DNA from: Sphingobium phenoxybenzoativorans
GTDB taxonomy: Bacteria; Pseudomonadota; Alphaproteobacteria; Sphingomonadales; Sphingomonadaceae
Length of the DNA stretch: 50,800 nt
Assembly: GCF_001757355.1 (NCBI RefSeq)
Contig: NZ_MINO01000026.1
Coordinates: 1-50,800 of the forward strand
Direction: 5' to 3'
In this document: positions 40,559 to 48,640 of the stretch, piece after piece
Layout: each line of letters starts with the position of its first letter
How positions within the stretch are numbered: the stretch's first letter is position 1
Program-made: the position numbers and the translations under genes
The notes under the pieces: generated by a model
What the model saw: the letters and a program-made list of their open reading frames with translations, nothing else
Databases searched by the model: none
Told to the model about the DNA's origin: nothing

Positions 40559-42055
40559 TCAGGGAAGAAGCGGATAGTGGAATAATTCAGTAACCATTGC
40601 CCCGCCCTGCATGAGCGAAAGCTGAACGTCCACCGGATCGACCCCCGCGGGATTGACGTCGAGCACCGCCCGCCACGATCCGGGGCGGCCCAATATGGGG
40701 TAGGCAGCTTTCTTCAACAGGGTGCCGCCCTTCAGCTCTGCCGTTACGGAAAGGCCGGTTTTTGCGGAAAGTCCACCGAAATCAACGACCAGGCGCATGG
40801 CGTTGGGCTGCGCGCCCCCGACATCGCTGAAGCCGCGCAGGACATTCTCCACCTTTCCGGCAGACTGTGCGGCAGGTTCGACGGACTGCCAGTCGAGACG
40901 ATAGGCCAGATCGATCCGCTGGCCGCCGCCGACAGGTTTCGCGGGCGTCCAGTAGGCGGCGACATTGTCGGTATATTCGCTGTCGGTCGGAAATTCGTAC
41001 AGCCGCACCTTGCCCGCGCCCAGCGCCTTGGTCGGCGTCACCCAGAGCGACGGGCGGCGGTGATAGAAAACGCCGTCATCCTGATAATGGTCGAAATTGC
41101 GGTCGCGCTGGAGCAGGCCGAAGCCCCTGGGGCTTTTCTCCGGAAAATCGCTGGTGTGCGGCGCCTTCGGATTGGCGAGGGCGCGGAAATGCGATGTCCC
41201 CGTCGCGGACCGGACGAGCAGGCCGTCGGAATCGTGGATTTCCGGCCGCCAGTCGGTCGCCAGTTTCCGGTGCGCCTGATCGTACCAGAACATGCTGGTC
41301 ATCGGCATCAGGCCGAGTTCGGCGATAGGACGGCGGGTGAAGATCGCCGCCTCTATATTCTGGTGCACCCCCTCCTCGTCGATGCCATTGCCGAAGCGAA
41401 AGGCCCCGGTGACGCTCTCGCCGTCGAGCAGGGCGTAGACAGTGACTGCATCCGTGCCGGTGCGCTCCAGCCAGAAGGTGGTGAAGCGCGGAAACTCCTC
41501 CTTGCTGCTGGTGTCGATGGCGATGGCGCGGGCGGACAGGCCATATTGTTTCTCCGCGCCCGCCGCCCGGAAATAGCTGGCCCCCATGAACACCAGCCAG
41601 TCCGCGTCGCGCGCCGCGTTCATGAAGCGGAAGCCGGCAAACCCGGCGTCGGGGCCAAGCTGCGCGACCGGGTTGTCCGGCGTCATGTCGAACATGGTGG
41701 GGTCGTAGCGCAGCGGCGTCGCCCGCCCATTCTCGACGATGTTGATCGCGACGGGCTGACCCGCCGTGTTGCTCAGCGGGAAGAAGCGGACGCCGGTGGC
41801 GTCGGCCTGATCGTTCCAGAGCGTGCGTTCGGGCCGGAACTGCGCCTTGTGCAAGGCGTCATAGCCGATCTTCGCGGCGGCGGCGTTATGCGGGGTTTGC
41901 GCATAGGGTTTGCGCGAGAGGGCCTGCGCCTGCGCGACCAGGGTTTTCCAGGAGAAAGCGGTGGCGACCGCATCGTCCTGAGCGTGAAGCTGGCCGGGCA
42001 TAAGCATCGCGGCGCTGGAGAGCGCGATCATGTCGCGCCGGGTAAGATCGGTCAT
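40559..42055 (-). CDS. mdoG: Periplasmic glucan biosynthesis protein (OpgG/OpgD family)
   Basis: The 498-residue protein has the OpgG core (RPYAQ-like KPYAQTPHNAAAAKIGYDALHKAQFRPE, FFPLSNTAGQPVAINIVENG, RRPIAELGLMPMTSMFWYDQAHRK, GLLQRDRNFDHYQDDG, RRPSLWVTPTKALGAGKVRLYEFPTD). It starts with a twin-arginine signal, LTRRDMIALSSAAMLMPGQLHA. Tat export is typical of OpgD; OpgG of E. coli uses Sec. It modifies or organises the glucan backbone in the periplasm. It forms an operon with mdoH. Confidence 0.9.
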   Translation of the reverse strand: MTDLTRRDMIALSSAAMLMPGQLHAQDDAVATAFSWKTLVAQAQALSRKPYAQTPHNAAAAKIGYDALHKAQFRPERTLWNDQADATGVRFFPLSNTAGQPVAINIVENGRATPLRYDPTMFDMTPDNPVAQLGPDAGFAGFRFMNAARDADWLVFMGASYFRAAGAEKQYGLSARAIAIDTSSKEEFPRFTTFWLERTGTDAVTVYALLDGESVTGAFRFGNGIDEEGVHQNIEAAIFTRRPIAELGLMPMTSMFWYDQAHRKLATDWRPEIHDSDGLLVRSATGTSHFRALANPKAPHTSDFPEKSPRGFGLLQRDRNFDHYQDDGVFYHRRPSLWVTPTKALGAGKVRLYEFPTDSEYTDNVAAYWTPAKPVGGGQRIDLAYRLDWQSVEPAAQSAGKVENVLRGFSDVGGAQPNAMRLVVDFGGLSAKTGLSVTAELKGGTLLKKAAYPILGRPGSWRAVLDVNPAGVDPVDVQLSLMQGGAMVTELFHYPLLP

Positions 42056-42165
42056 CCATCCATGATGGACCCGCCTGCGCTATTTTCAAGTGCTGTGGGG
42101 ACTGGTGCGGCAGTCGTACAGCTATTCCGTTCGGGCCGAGCTTGTCCTGGCTAGCTTGAAAGGCT

Positions 42166-42230
42166 GCGTGCTCCTGCGAAAGCAGGAGCCCCGCCGTCTG
42201 AACTGGACTCCTGCTTTCGCAGGAGCACGC
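42166..42230. repeat. Long hairpin of the CTCCTGCGAAAGCAGGAG family
   Basis: GCGTGCTCCTGCGAAAGCAG and CTGCTTTCGCAGGAGCACGC pair over 20 bases; the arms continue to GGAGCCCC and ACTCC. It is the second full copy in the window. Confidence 0.8.
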
Positions 42231-42272
42231 CTAATTGCGGGGCAAGAGCACATCTTTGCCCAAAAACAGTTG

Positions 42273-42300
42273 AAGCCCCCGTCCGGGGGGACGGGGGCTT
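42273..42300 (-). terminator. Terminator-like hairpin downstream of fliC
   Basis: AAGCCCCCGTCC and GGACGGGGGCTT form a perfect 12-pair stem with a four-base loop; on the minus strand it is followed within a few bases by TTTTT. It probably ends the fliC transcript. Confidence 0.75.
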
Positions 42301-42326
42301 CTGTCTGGCCCGTTAATCGAAAGGAG

Positions 42327-42366
42327 GACCCCCGGCACGGTGGGGACTGTTAATGTGCCGGGGGTC
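42327..42366 (-). terminator. Second hairpin downstream of fliC
   Basis: GACCCCCGGCAC and GTGCCGGGGGTC pair over 12 bases around a 16-base loop. It lies about 50 bases after the fliC stop. It may stabilise or terminate the message; there is no clean T-run. Confidence 0.5.
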
Positions 42367-42418
42367 TCATGGGCGGCTGATGGTGGACCAATACCTCAGC
42401 CGCTCATGTTCTTGTGCC

Positions 42419-43258
42419 TTAGCGGATCAGGCTGAGGACGTTCTGCTGAGACTGGTTGGCCTGCGCCAGCATCGCGGTCGAGGCCTGGGCCAGGATCTGC
42501 TGCTTGGCGAGGGCGGTCGTCTCGGCCGAGAAGTCGGCGTCTTCAATCCGCGAGCGGGCTTCCGTCAGGTTGGTCATCGTGGTCGTCAGCGTGCTGACGG
42601 TCGTTTCCAGGCGGCTCTGGATACCGCCGAGGGTCGCACGACCCTGGGAAACCGTATCAAGCGCCGTGCTGAGTGCGGCCAGCGACGAAGAAGCGCCTGC
42701 CTGGGTGGAGAGGTCGATGGCGTTCAGGCCCAGCGAGGTCAGGCTGACCGCGCTGATTTCGACCGCAACCGTCTCAGAAGCCTTCGTGCCGGTCTGGATG
42801 TTCAGCGACAGGCCGGTGGCGCCGCTGGTCAGAGTGGCCGAACCGCTCATCAGCGAGATGCCGTTGAAGGTCGTGCGGCCAGCGATGTCGCTGATCTGAC
42901 CCAGGAGCTGCGAAACTTCCGCCTGGATGCCGTCACGGTCGCTGTCGCTGACGGTGCCGTTCGAAGCCTGAACGGCCAGTTCGCGGACACGCTGCACAAT
43001 GTTGGTGACTTCGCCCAGAGCGCCTTCAGCAACCTGCGCCAGCGAGATGCCGTCGTTGGCGTTGCGGGTCGCGGCGGCCATGCCACGGATTTCGGCGGTC
43101 ATCTTGGTGGAGATGGCGAGGCCGGCGGCGTCGTCCTTGGCGCTGTTGATGCGCTTGCCGGTCGACAGGCGTTCGATCGAGGTAGACAGGCTGCGATTTG
43201 CGGACTGCGATGCGTTTGCAGAGCGAAGGGCAGCGACGTTGGTTCCGATAACAGTCAT
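42419..43258 (-). CDS. fliC: Flagellin FliC (short form)
   Basis: The 279-residue protein has the D0/D1 N-terminal pattern ([45 protein letters not shown]) and the C-terminal pattern ([59 protein letters not shown]). The variable outer domains of enteric flagellin are nearly absent, as in other Alphaproteobacteria. Many such subunits form the filament. The start has AAAGGA upstream, and a FliA-type promoter lies about 75 bases further. Confidence 0.96.
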   Translation of the reverse strand: MTVIGTNVAALRSANASQSANRSLSTSIERLSTGKRINSAKDDAAGLAISTKMTAEIRGMAAATRNANDGISLAQVAEGALGEVTNIVQRVRELAVQASNGTVSDSDRDGIQAEVSQLLGQISDIAGRTTFNGISLMSGSATLTSGATGLSLNIQTGTKASETVAVEISAVSLTSLGLNAIDLSTQAGASSSLAALSTALDTVSQGRATLGGIQSRLETTVSTLTTTMTNLTEARSRIEDADFSAETTALAKQQILAQASTAMLAQANQSQQNVLSLIR

Positions 43259-43330
43259 GGGGTGTTCCTTTCCCGCTTAAAACTTCAGGTCGCCCGCTTT
43301 AAGTCAGCGTCACTGCGGCCTCGAATGGAG

Positions 43331-43356
43331 ATAACGGCGGGGCGAAACGATCTTTA
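43331..43356 (-). promoter_or_regulatory. Candidate FliA promoter of fliC
   Basis: The minus strand shows TAAA (43356-43353), 14 bases, then GCCGTTAT (43338-43331), about 75 bases upstream of fliC. The -10 element is shared with the flgM candidate. Confidence 0.7.
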
Positions 43357-43422
43357 AATCGGCCGCGAATTTTTTTGTCTCTCACGTGCGCGTACGCGCG
43401 CGGGATTCTTTCGTTAACTGCG

Positions 43423-43510
43423 TTGCCGGGAAAAAAGCCCGATTTTCCTGAACAGCGGATCGGGGCAGCGCTTTGCCGCATGCGGAAATTAATTGCCGGT
43501 CCGGCGGCAA
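43423..43510. promoter_or_regulatory. TTGCCG/CGGCAA motif cluster near fliC
   Basis: TTGCCG occurs at 43423, 43473 and 43493 and CGGCAA at 43505. The last two form the palindrome ATTGCCG-GTCCGG-CGGCAAT. The motif matches that in the flgB promoter region, so the activator encoded next door may bind here, perhaps for autoregulation. Confidence 0.55.
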
Positions 43511-43622
43511 TCCTTTCCGCGCGTTAACCACATGATAATCGTTTCAGGGCAGATTAACCCCATCGAAAGGCGCGAAGGAAAGTACGGGGGTACCGGACTT
43601 CGCAACATAGCGGGGACCGTTC

Positions 43623-44882
43623 ATGTCAATGCTGGACATGAGCCTGGGCGTCTGCAGGCTCGTGCCGAGCCTGAAGCTCTGGCTCGAAAACGCTCTGATC
43701 GAGGTTGGAACGGTTGATGCCGCTTCGCCTCGCGAGAAGGGCGACATCCGTATCCTGCTGATGACCGAGATCGCGCATGCCACGCATCGCGACATATTGA
43801 TCGACTATCGCGACGGTGCGCCGAGCTTTCATGCGGCGGCCAACGGCTTTCCCGCGCGGATCGCCTTCGGCATCGACGATGCGGGCCTGGGCATGGCGCT
43901 GGTCACTGAACTGGTCCGCCCGGCCGGCATGCCCGCCGTTGGCGACGAAGCCAGCGCGAAGCTGATGCGCCTGGCCACCCGGATCGCCAAGAGCGACGCC
44001 ACCGCGCTGATCCAGGGCGACACCGGCACCGGCAAGGAGGGCATGGCTCGCTTCTTGCACGCGCAGAGCAACCGCGCCGAGAAGGATTTCATCGCCGTCA
44101 ACTGCGCGGCGCTTCCCGAAACGATGATGGAAGCGATGCTGTTCGGCCACCGCAAGGGCAGCTTCACCGGCGCGGCCGCTGCTTCGGACGGTTTGTTTCT
44201 CGCTGCCGATGGCGGCACGCTGTTCCTGGACGAGATCGCCGAGCTGCCGCTGGCCCTGCAGGCCAAACTGCTCCGCGCGCTGCAGGAGGGCGAAATCCTT
44301 CCGGTCGGCGCGACCCATCCGGTGCCGGTCAATGTCCGCGTCATTGCCGCCTGCAACCGCGACCTGGCCGCCGAGTGCGAAATGGGCCGGTTCCGCAGCG
44401 ACCTTTACTGGCGTCTCAATGTGATGCCGCTGGAGCTTCGCCCGCTGGCCGAGCGCCGCCGCGACATCGCCGCCATCTCCGCCAATCTGCTGCTGCGCCA
44501 TTTCGCGCAGATGGGTACGCAGGACGCCTTCCCCTGGCCGACGGCCGAGGCGATGGACCGCCTGACCGCGCATAGCTGGCCGGGCAATGCCCGGGAGCTG
44601 GGCAATGTGCTGCAGCGCGCGATGGTGCTGCGCGAGGGCGCCCGCATCGACACCGGCGATCTGAACATCACTGGCCCCGTGACCACCACCATGGCCCCGG
44701 CAAGCAATGACAGCGCGCCGGTCCGCCTGGCGGACGTCGCCCGCATGTCGAAGATCGACGCCATCCGCCACGCCCTGCGCGAAACCGACGGCCACAAGGC
44801 GATGGCCGCGCGGAAACTGGGAATTTCGGAACGCACCCTGCGCTATCGGCTCGCCGAAATGCGCGAACTTGCCGCCGCCTGA
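43623..44882 (+). CDS. Sigma-54-dependent flagellar transcription activator (FleQ/FlbD type)
   Basis: The 419-residue protein has a short N-terminal region (about 100 residues) without the conserved Asp of a receiver domain. The AAA+ core has Walker A GDTGTGKE (about 132-139), GSFTGA (179-184, in place of GAFTGA), Walker B GGTLFLDEI (197-205) and the arginine-finger region SDLYWRLNV. A C-terminal Fis-type helix-turn-helix (MAARKLGISERTLRYRLAEM) follows. It would remodel sigma-54 polymerase to turn on the flgB, flgA and transglycosylase-flhA-fliA promoters. It stands 12 bases before fliE, so it leads the fliEFGHIJK operon. Confidence 0.9.
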   Translation: MSMLDMSLGVCRLVPSLKLWLENALIEVGTVDAASPREKGDIRILLMTEIAHATHRDILIDYRDGAPSFHAAANGFPARIAFGIDDAGLGMALVTELVRPAGMPAVGDEASAKLMRLATRIAKSDATALIQGDTGTGKEGMARFLHAQSNRAEKDFIAVNCAALPETMMEAMLFGHRKGSFTGAAAASDGLFLAADGGTLFLDEIAELPLALQAKLLRALQEGEILPVGATHPVPVNVRVIAACNRDLAAECEMGRFRSDLYWRLNVMPLELRPLAERRRDIAAISANLLLRHFAQMGTQDAFPWPTAEAMDRLTAHSWPGNARELGNVLQRAMVLREGARIDTGDLNITGPVTTTMAPASNDSAPVRLADVARMSKIDAIRHALRETDGHKAMAARKLGISERTLRYRLAEMRELAAA

Positions 44883-44894
44883 GGGGTCTAGGTC

Positions 44895-45254
44895 ATGACG
44901 AGCATATCCAGCACTGACAGCGTGATGGCGATCCGCAACGCCATCCTGCAGAAGAATGCGGCCCTGCGCGACGTCGCCTCGACCGGCGCGCCCGGCGCAG
45001 CCGATGTCGGCGGCGCGGCGGGCGGCACGAAGGCGGGCGACTTCACCTCCGCCCTCAAATCCGCGCTGACGCAGGTCAACGGCCTTCAGGCGAACGCCAA
45101 TGAAGCCGCCACCGCCTTCGAGCGTGGCGAAACCACAGACATCGCCTCGGTGATGCTGGCCAAGCAGCAGGCCTCGATCGGGTTCGAAGCGACCCTTCAG
45201 GTCAGAAACAAACTCCTGTCCGCCTACAAGGACATCATGAGCATGCCGGTATAA
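44895..45254 (+). CDS. fliE: MS ring-rod adaptor FliE
   Basis: The 119-residue protein has the FliE C-terminal pattern DFTSALKSALTQVNGLQANANEAATAFERGETTDIASVMLAKQQASIGFEATLQVRNKLLSAYKDIMSMPV. The N-terminal 50 residues are Ala/Gly-rich. FliE links the FliF ring to the rod. It follows the activator by 12 bases and precedes fliF by three. Confidence 0.93.
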   Translation: MTSISSTDSVMAIRNAILQKNAALRDVASTGAPGAADVGGAAGGTKAGDFTSALKSALTQVNGLQANANEAATAFERGETTDIASVMLAKQQASIGFEATLQVRNKLLSAYKDIMSMPV

Positions 45255-45257
45255 TCG

Positions 45258-46994
45258 ATGAGCGACAATAACCTCACCCTCGACAATAGCGGCGGCGCAG
45301 CCGTCTCCGGCGGTCTCCCCGCGCTCGGCTCCGGCCGGGGCGGGATTGACGGCGTAAGGGACCGCATCAGCGGCTTCTTCCGCCAGCCCGCGATCACCCG
45401 CAGCCTGCCGATGCTCGGCCTGCTCGGCGTTGTCGCCGCGGCCGGCCTCGCCTGGATGGCGCTGCGCGAGCCGCCGCAGCGCGACCTGTTCCGCGGTCTG
45501 CCCGATGGCGATCAGGCGGCCGTGGCCGAAGTGCTAGACAAGAACGCCATCGCCTATAATTTCGGCAATTCCGGCGCGATCACCGTGTCGGAGGACGATT
45601 ATTTCAAGGCGAAGATGATGCTCGCCAGCCAGGGCCTGCCCAAGAGCGCGCCGGACGGCAACAGCATGATCGACAGCCTGCCGATGGGTGCAAGCCGCGC
45701 CGTCGAAGGCGAAAAGCTGCGTTCGGCCCGCGAAATGGACCTGGCCCGCACGATCGAGGCGATTGACTCGGTCGAGAGCGCCCGCGTCCATCTGGCCGTT
45801 GAAGCGCCCAGCATCTTCCTGCGTGACCGCACCAAGCCCTCCGCCTCCGTCATGCTGCGCCTGGCCAACGGCCGCAGCCTGTCCGATGCGCAGGTGCAGG
45901 CCATCGTGCATCTGGTCGCGTCATCCGTGCCGGAACTGTCGCCCGACCAGATTTCGGTCGTCGACCAGAATGGCAATCTGCTGTCGAACAATAATAGCGA
46001 CGCCGCCTCCGACCGCCAGATCGCGGTGCAGGCGCAGGTCGAGGACCGCTATCGCCGCGCCGTCGTTGCGCTGCTGACGCCGATCCTTGGCGCTGATAAA
46101 TTTTCGACCGAAGTGCATGCGGACATGAACTTCGCCGAGCGTCAGGCGACCCGCGAAACCTATCCGCAGGACGAATCCCGTCTGCGCAGCGAACAGGGAA
46201 GCTGGTCCGCCGATCCCAAGGCGGCGGGCGGCGAAGCCGGAGGCATTCCGGGCGCGCTGTCCAATCAGGCCCCGCCGCCGCCGATCGCGCAGGCCAACAA
46301 TCCCAATCCGGCCGCCGCGCCCGGCGCGACGCCTGCCACCACGGCAGCCGCCGGTACGGAGGCCACGGGTCCGGCGAACAAGACCGAGGAAAGCTATAGC
46401 CGCAATTATGATCTGGGCCGCGAGGTTTCAGTCACCAAGGATGCGGTGGGCACCGTCAAGCGCCTGTCGGTTGCCGTGGCGCTGGACACCGACGCCGCCG
46501 GCAAGCCGCGCTCGGCGCAGGAAATCGCCGCTCTCGAAGCGCTGGTGAAGGGCGCGGTCGGCTTCGACCAGAGCCGTGGCGACACGGTGGCCCTGTCCTC
46601 GCGCGGCTTTGCCAAGGTCGCTGACGTAACGACGCCCTGGTATGAGGCGAGCTGGGTATCCATGCTGGTCCGCAACCTGTCCGCGCTGGCCGTGGTGCTG
46701 GTCCTGCTGCTCGGCATCGGCCGCCCGCTGCTGAAGCGCCGCGCCGCCGCCAAGGAAGCATCCGCCGCCGATACCGCCGTGCAGGGGCAGAAGATCGGCC
46801 GGGAAATCGCCACTGAACTGACCCGCGCGGCGCAGGCCGATCCGGCCCGCCCGGTGACGCTCGACATGATCTCGGCGACGCCGGACTATGCCTCGCGCGC
46901 CAGCCTGATCAAGAATTTCGTCAAGCAGGACCCCGACCGGGCCGCCCTGGTCGTCCGTGACCTCCTGAAAGAAGGGAAGAAGCAGGATGCTTGA
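45258..46994 (+). CDS. fliF: MS-ring protein FliF
   Basis: The 578-residue protein has a membrane helix near residues 50-72 (LGLLGVVAAAGLAWMAL), the ring-building domains (KAKMMLASQGLPKS; REMDLARTIEAIDSVESARVHLAVEAPSIFLRDRTKPSASVMLRL), a low-complexity Pro/Ala linker around 320-380, and a second helix near 475-495 (LSALAVVLVLLLGIG). The C-terminal tail VKQDPDRAALVVRDLLKEG binds FliG. It overlaps fliG by eight bases. Confidence 0.96.
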   Translation: MSDNNLTLDNSGGAAVSGGLPALGSGRGGIDGVRDRISGFFRQPAITRSLPMLGLLGVVAAAGLAWMALREPPQRDLFRGLPDGDQAAVAEVLDKNAIAYNFGNSGAITVSEDDYFKAKMMLASQGLPKSAPDGNSMIDSLPMGASRAVEGEKLRSAREMDLARTIEAIDSVESARVHLAVEAPSIFLRDRTKPSASVMLRLANGRSLSDAQVQAIVHLVASSVPELSPDQISVVDQNGNLLSNNNSDAASDRQIAVQAQVEDRYRRAVVALLTPILGADKFSTEVHADMNFAERQATRETYPQDESRLRSEQGSWSADPKAAGGEAGGIPGALSNQAPPPPIAQANNPNPAAAPGATPATTAAAGTEATGPANKTEESYSRNYDLGREVSVTKDAVGTVKRLSVAVALDTDAAGKPRSAQEIAALEALVKGAVGFDQSRGDTVALSSRGFAKVADVTTPWYEASWVSMLVRNLSALAVVLVLLLGIGRPLLKRRAAAKEASAADTAVQGQKIGREIATELTRAAQADPARPVTLDMISATPDYASRASLIKNFVKQDPDRAALVVRDLLKEGKKQDA

Positions 46995-48006
46995 GGGTCC
47001 GGTCCAGGACGGCAATCCGCTGCAAGGTAGCGCCGCGGCCGCCGTCCTCCTGATGCTGTTCGACGAGGATGAGGCCGCGCAGATACTCGCGCGGCTGGAA
47101 CCGGAAGAAGTGCGCCAGCTCGGCTACGCCATGTATGATGTCGCCGATGTCGAGGTGGAGGAGGTCAACCAGGCCCTCGACCGCTTCGTGACCAAGGCGA
47201 AGCGCCGCACCACCATCGGCTATGGCGCGACCCAGCATATCCGGGGCGCAATGCACAAGGCGCTTGGCCCGGAGCGGGCCGACAATATGCTGGCGCGGAT
47301 CACCCCGCCGACCCAGTCCACCAAGCTGGAAATGCTGAAATGGATGGAGGCGAAGGAGATCGCGGCGCTGATCGATTGCGAGCATCCGCAGGTGATGGCG
47401 CTGGTCCTGGCCCATCTGGAGGCGCCGGTCGCCGCCGATGTGCTGCAGCTTCTGCCTGCGGAGCATCAGGAAGAAGTGGTGTATCGCATCGCGACGCTCG
47501 GCCCGGTTGGCAGCGAAGCGCTGGACGAGCTGGAGGTCCTCCTCTCGCGCGGCGGCGCGGTCAAGTCGCAGGGCACGCAGTCGCAGCGCGGCGGCACGAC
47601 CGAAGCGGCGGCGATCATGAACAATGTCCGCAAGGAGAATGAGCAGCGCATCATCAAGGCGCTGGCCAAGCGGGACAAGAATATCGCGCAGTCGATCGAG
47701 GAGGAGATGTTCGTCTTCGACAACCTGATCGACATGGACGACAAGAATATGGGCGCGCTGATGCGCGGCGTGGACAACGAAGTACTGGTCGTCGCGCTGA
47801 AGGGCGCGAACGAACTGCTCAAGGGCAAGATCTTCAACGCCATGTCCAGCCGTGCGGCACAGTCGATCGCCGACGAGATGGAGGAGCGCGGGCCGATCCG
47901 CCTGGCCGAGGTCATCGAGGCGCAGAAGGCGATCGTCGCCACCGCGCGCCGCATGGCCGACGCCGGTACGCTGATGCTGGGCGGCAAGGGGAACGATTTT
48001 GTCTAA
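46987..48006 (+). CDS. fliG: Rotor/switch protein FliG
   Basis: The 339-residue cytoplasmic protein has the N-terminal FliF-binding domain (AAAVLLMLFDEDEAAQILARLEPEEVRQLG), the middle EHPQVMALVLAHLEAPVAADVLQLLP, and the C-terminal torque domain FDNLIDMDDKNMGALMRGVDNEVLVVALKGANELLKGKIFNAMSSRAAQSIADEMEERGPIRLAEVIEAQKAIV. The stator contacts the last domain. It overlaps fliF and fliH. Confidence 0.96.
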   Translation: MLEGPVQDGNPLQGSAAAAVLLMLFDEDEAAQILARLEPEEVRQLGYAMYDVADVEVEEVNQALDRFVTKAKRRTTIGYGATQHIRGAMHKALGPERADNMLARITPPTQSTKLEMLKWMEAKEIAALIDCEHPQVMALVLAHLEAPVAADVLQLLPAEHQEEVVYRIATLGPVGSEALDELEVLLSRGGAVKSQGTQSQRGGTTEAAAIMNNVRKENEQRIIKALAKRDKNIAQSIEEEMFVFDNLIDMDDKNMGALMRGVDNEVLVVALKGANELLKGKIFNAMSSRAAQSIADEMEERGPIRLAEVIEAQKAIVATARRMADAGTLMLGGKGNDFV

Positions 48007-48640
48007 CCTCTGGGCCGCCAACAGCGCGGGACAGGATATCCAGCAGGTCGGGATCAGCGGCTATGCCGCCGCGGGCAACCGGGGCAGCTTCCGCGCGCTG
48101 TTCGCCGACGGGCAGGCCATGTCCGTCCGCCAGCCCGCCAATCAGGATGCGGCCAACGCCGTCGATCCGGTCGATCAGGCGCATGCCGACGGCTTCGCCA
48201 TGGGTTTCGAGGAAGGCAGCCGCATCGCCGCCGAAGCCGCAGCCGACGACCGCGAGGCGCAGATGCGCCTGGCCGACGCGCTGGAGCAGCTTGCCCCGGC
48301 GCAGAGCGGTACGCTGGCGACGATGCTGTCCGCCACGGTCGTCCGGCTGGTCGAACAGATTGTCGGGCAGGTGGCGATAGACGAGGATCTGTTGCGCCAG
48401 CGCTGCGAGGCGGTTGCCGCCTTCATCGACGAGAATGACGCGAAAAATGCGCTGCATGTGAACCCGGTCGACGTGCCCTTCCTGCAGAATGCCGACATAG
48501 CCGTGCCGGTGGTGCCCGATCCGCAGATGCGGCGGGGCTGCGTGCGGCTGGATACGGTCGACGGCTGGATCGAGGATGGCCCGGACGTGCGCCTTTCCCG
48601 CCTGAAAGCCATGCTGGACGATATGGAGGGCAAGCTGTGA
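47999..48640 (+). CDS. fliH: Flagellar export stator-like protein FliH
   Basis: The 213-residue protein has the pattern GFAMGFEEGSRIAAEAAADDREAQMRLADALEQL (coiled coil) and a C-terminal FliH domain (ATMLSATVVRLVEQIVGQVAIDEDLLRQRCEAVAAFIDE). It binds and restrains the FliI ATPase. Overlaps of eight bases with fliG and four with fliI indicate tight coupling. Confidence 0.9.
   Translation: MSNLWAANSAGQDIQQVGISGYAAAGNRGSFRALFADGQAMSVRQPANQDAANAVDPVDQAHADGFAMGFEEGSRIAAEAAADDREAQMRLADALEQLAPAQSGTLATMLSATVVRLVEQIVGQVAIDEDLLRQRCEAVAAFIDENDAKNALHVNPVDVPFLQNADIAVPVVPDPQMRRGCVRLDTVDGWIEDGPDVRLSRLKAMLDDMEGKL

Larger units (their letters stand above)
42056..42418. other. Intergenic region with hairpins and fliC terminators
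   Basis: These 363 bases hold a dispersed hairpin (42166-42230) and two GC-rich stems (42273-42300, 42327-42366) downstream of fliC. No gene was seen. Confidence 0.7.
43259..43622. other. fliC / activator intergenic region
   Basis: These 364 bases lie between the divergent fliC and activator genes. They contain the fliC FliA-type promoter and four TTGCCG/CGGCAA motifs. A weak GG-N10-GC match on the plus strand (near 43462) has a poor -24 half. No gene was seen. Confidence 0.65.

Noticed and set aside
43459..43476. A possible sigma-54 promoter upstream of the activator gene
   Set aside because: GG-N10-GC spacing can be found but the -24 half does not match TGGCAC.
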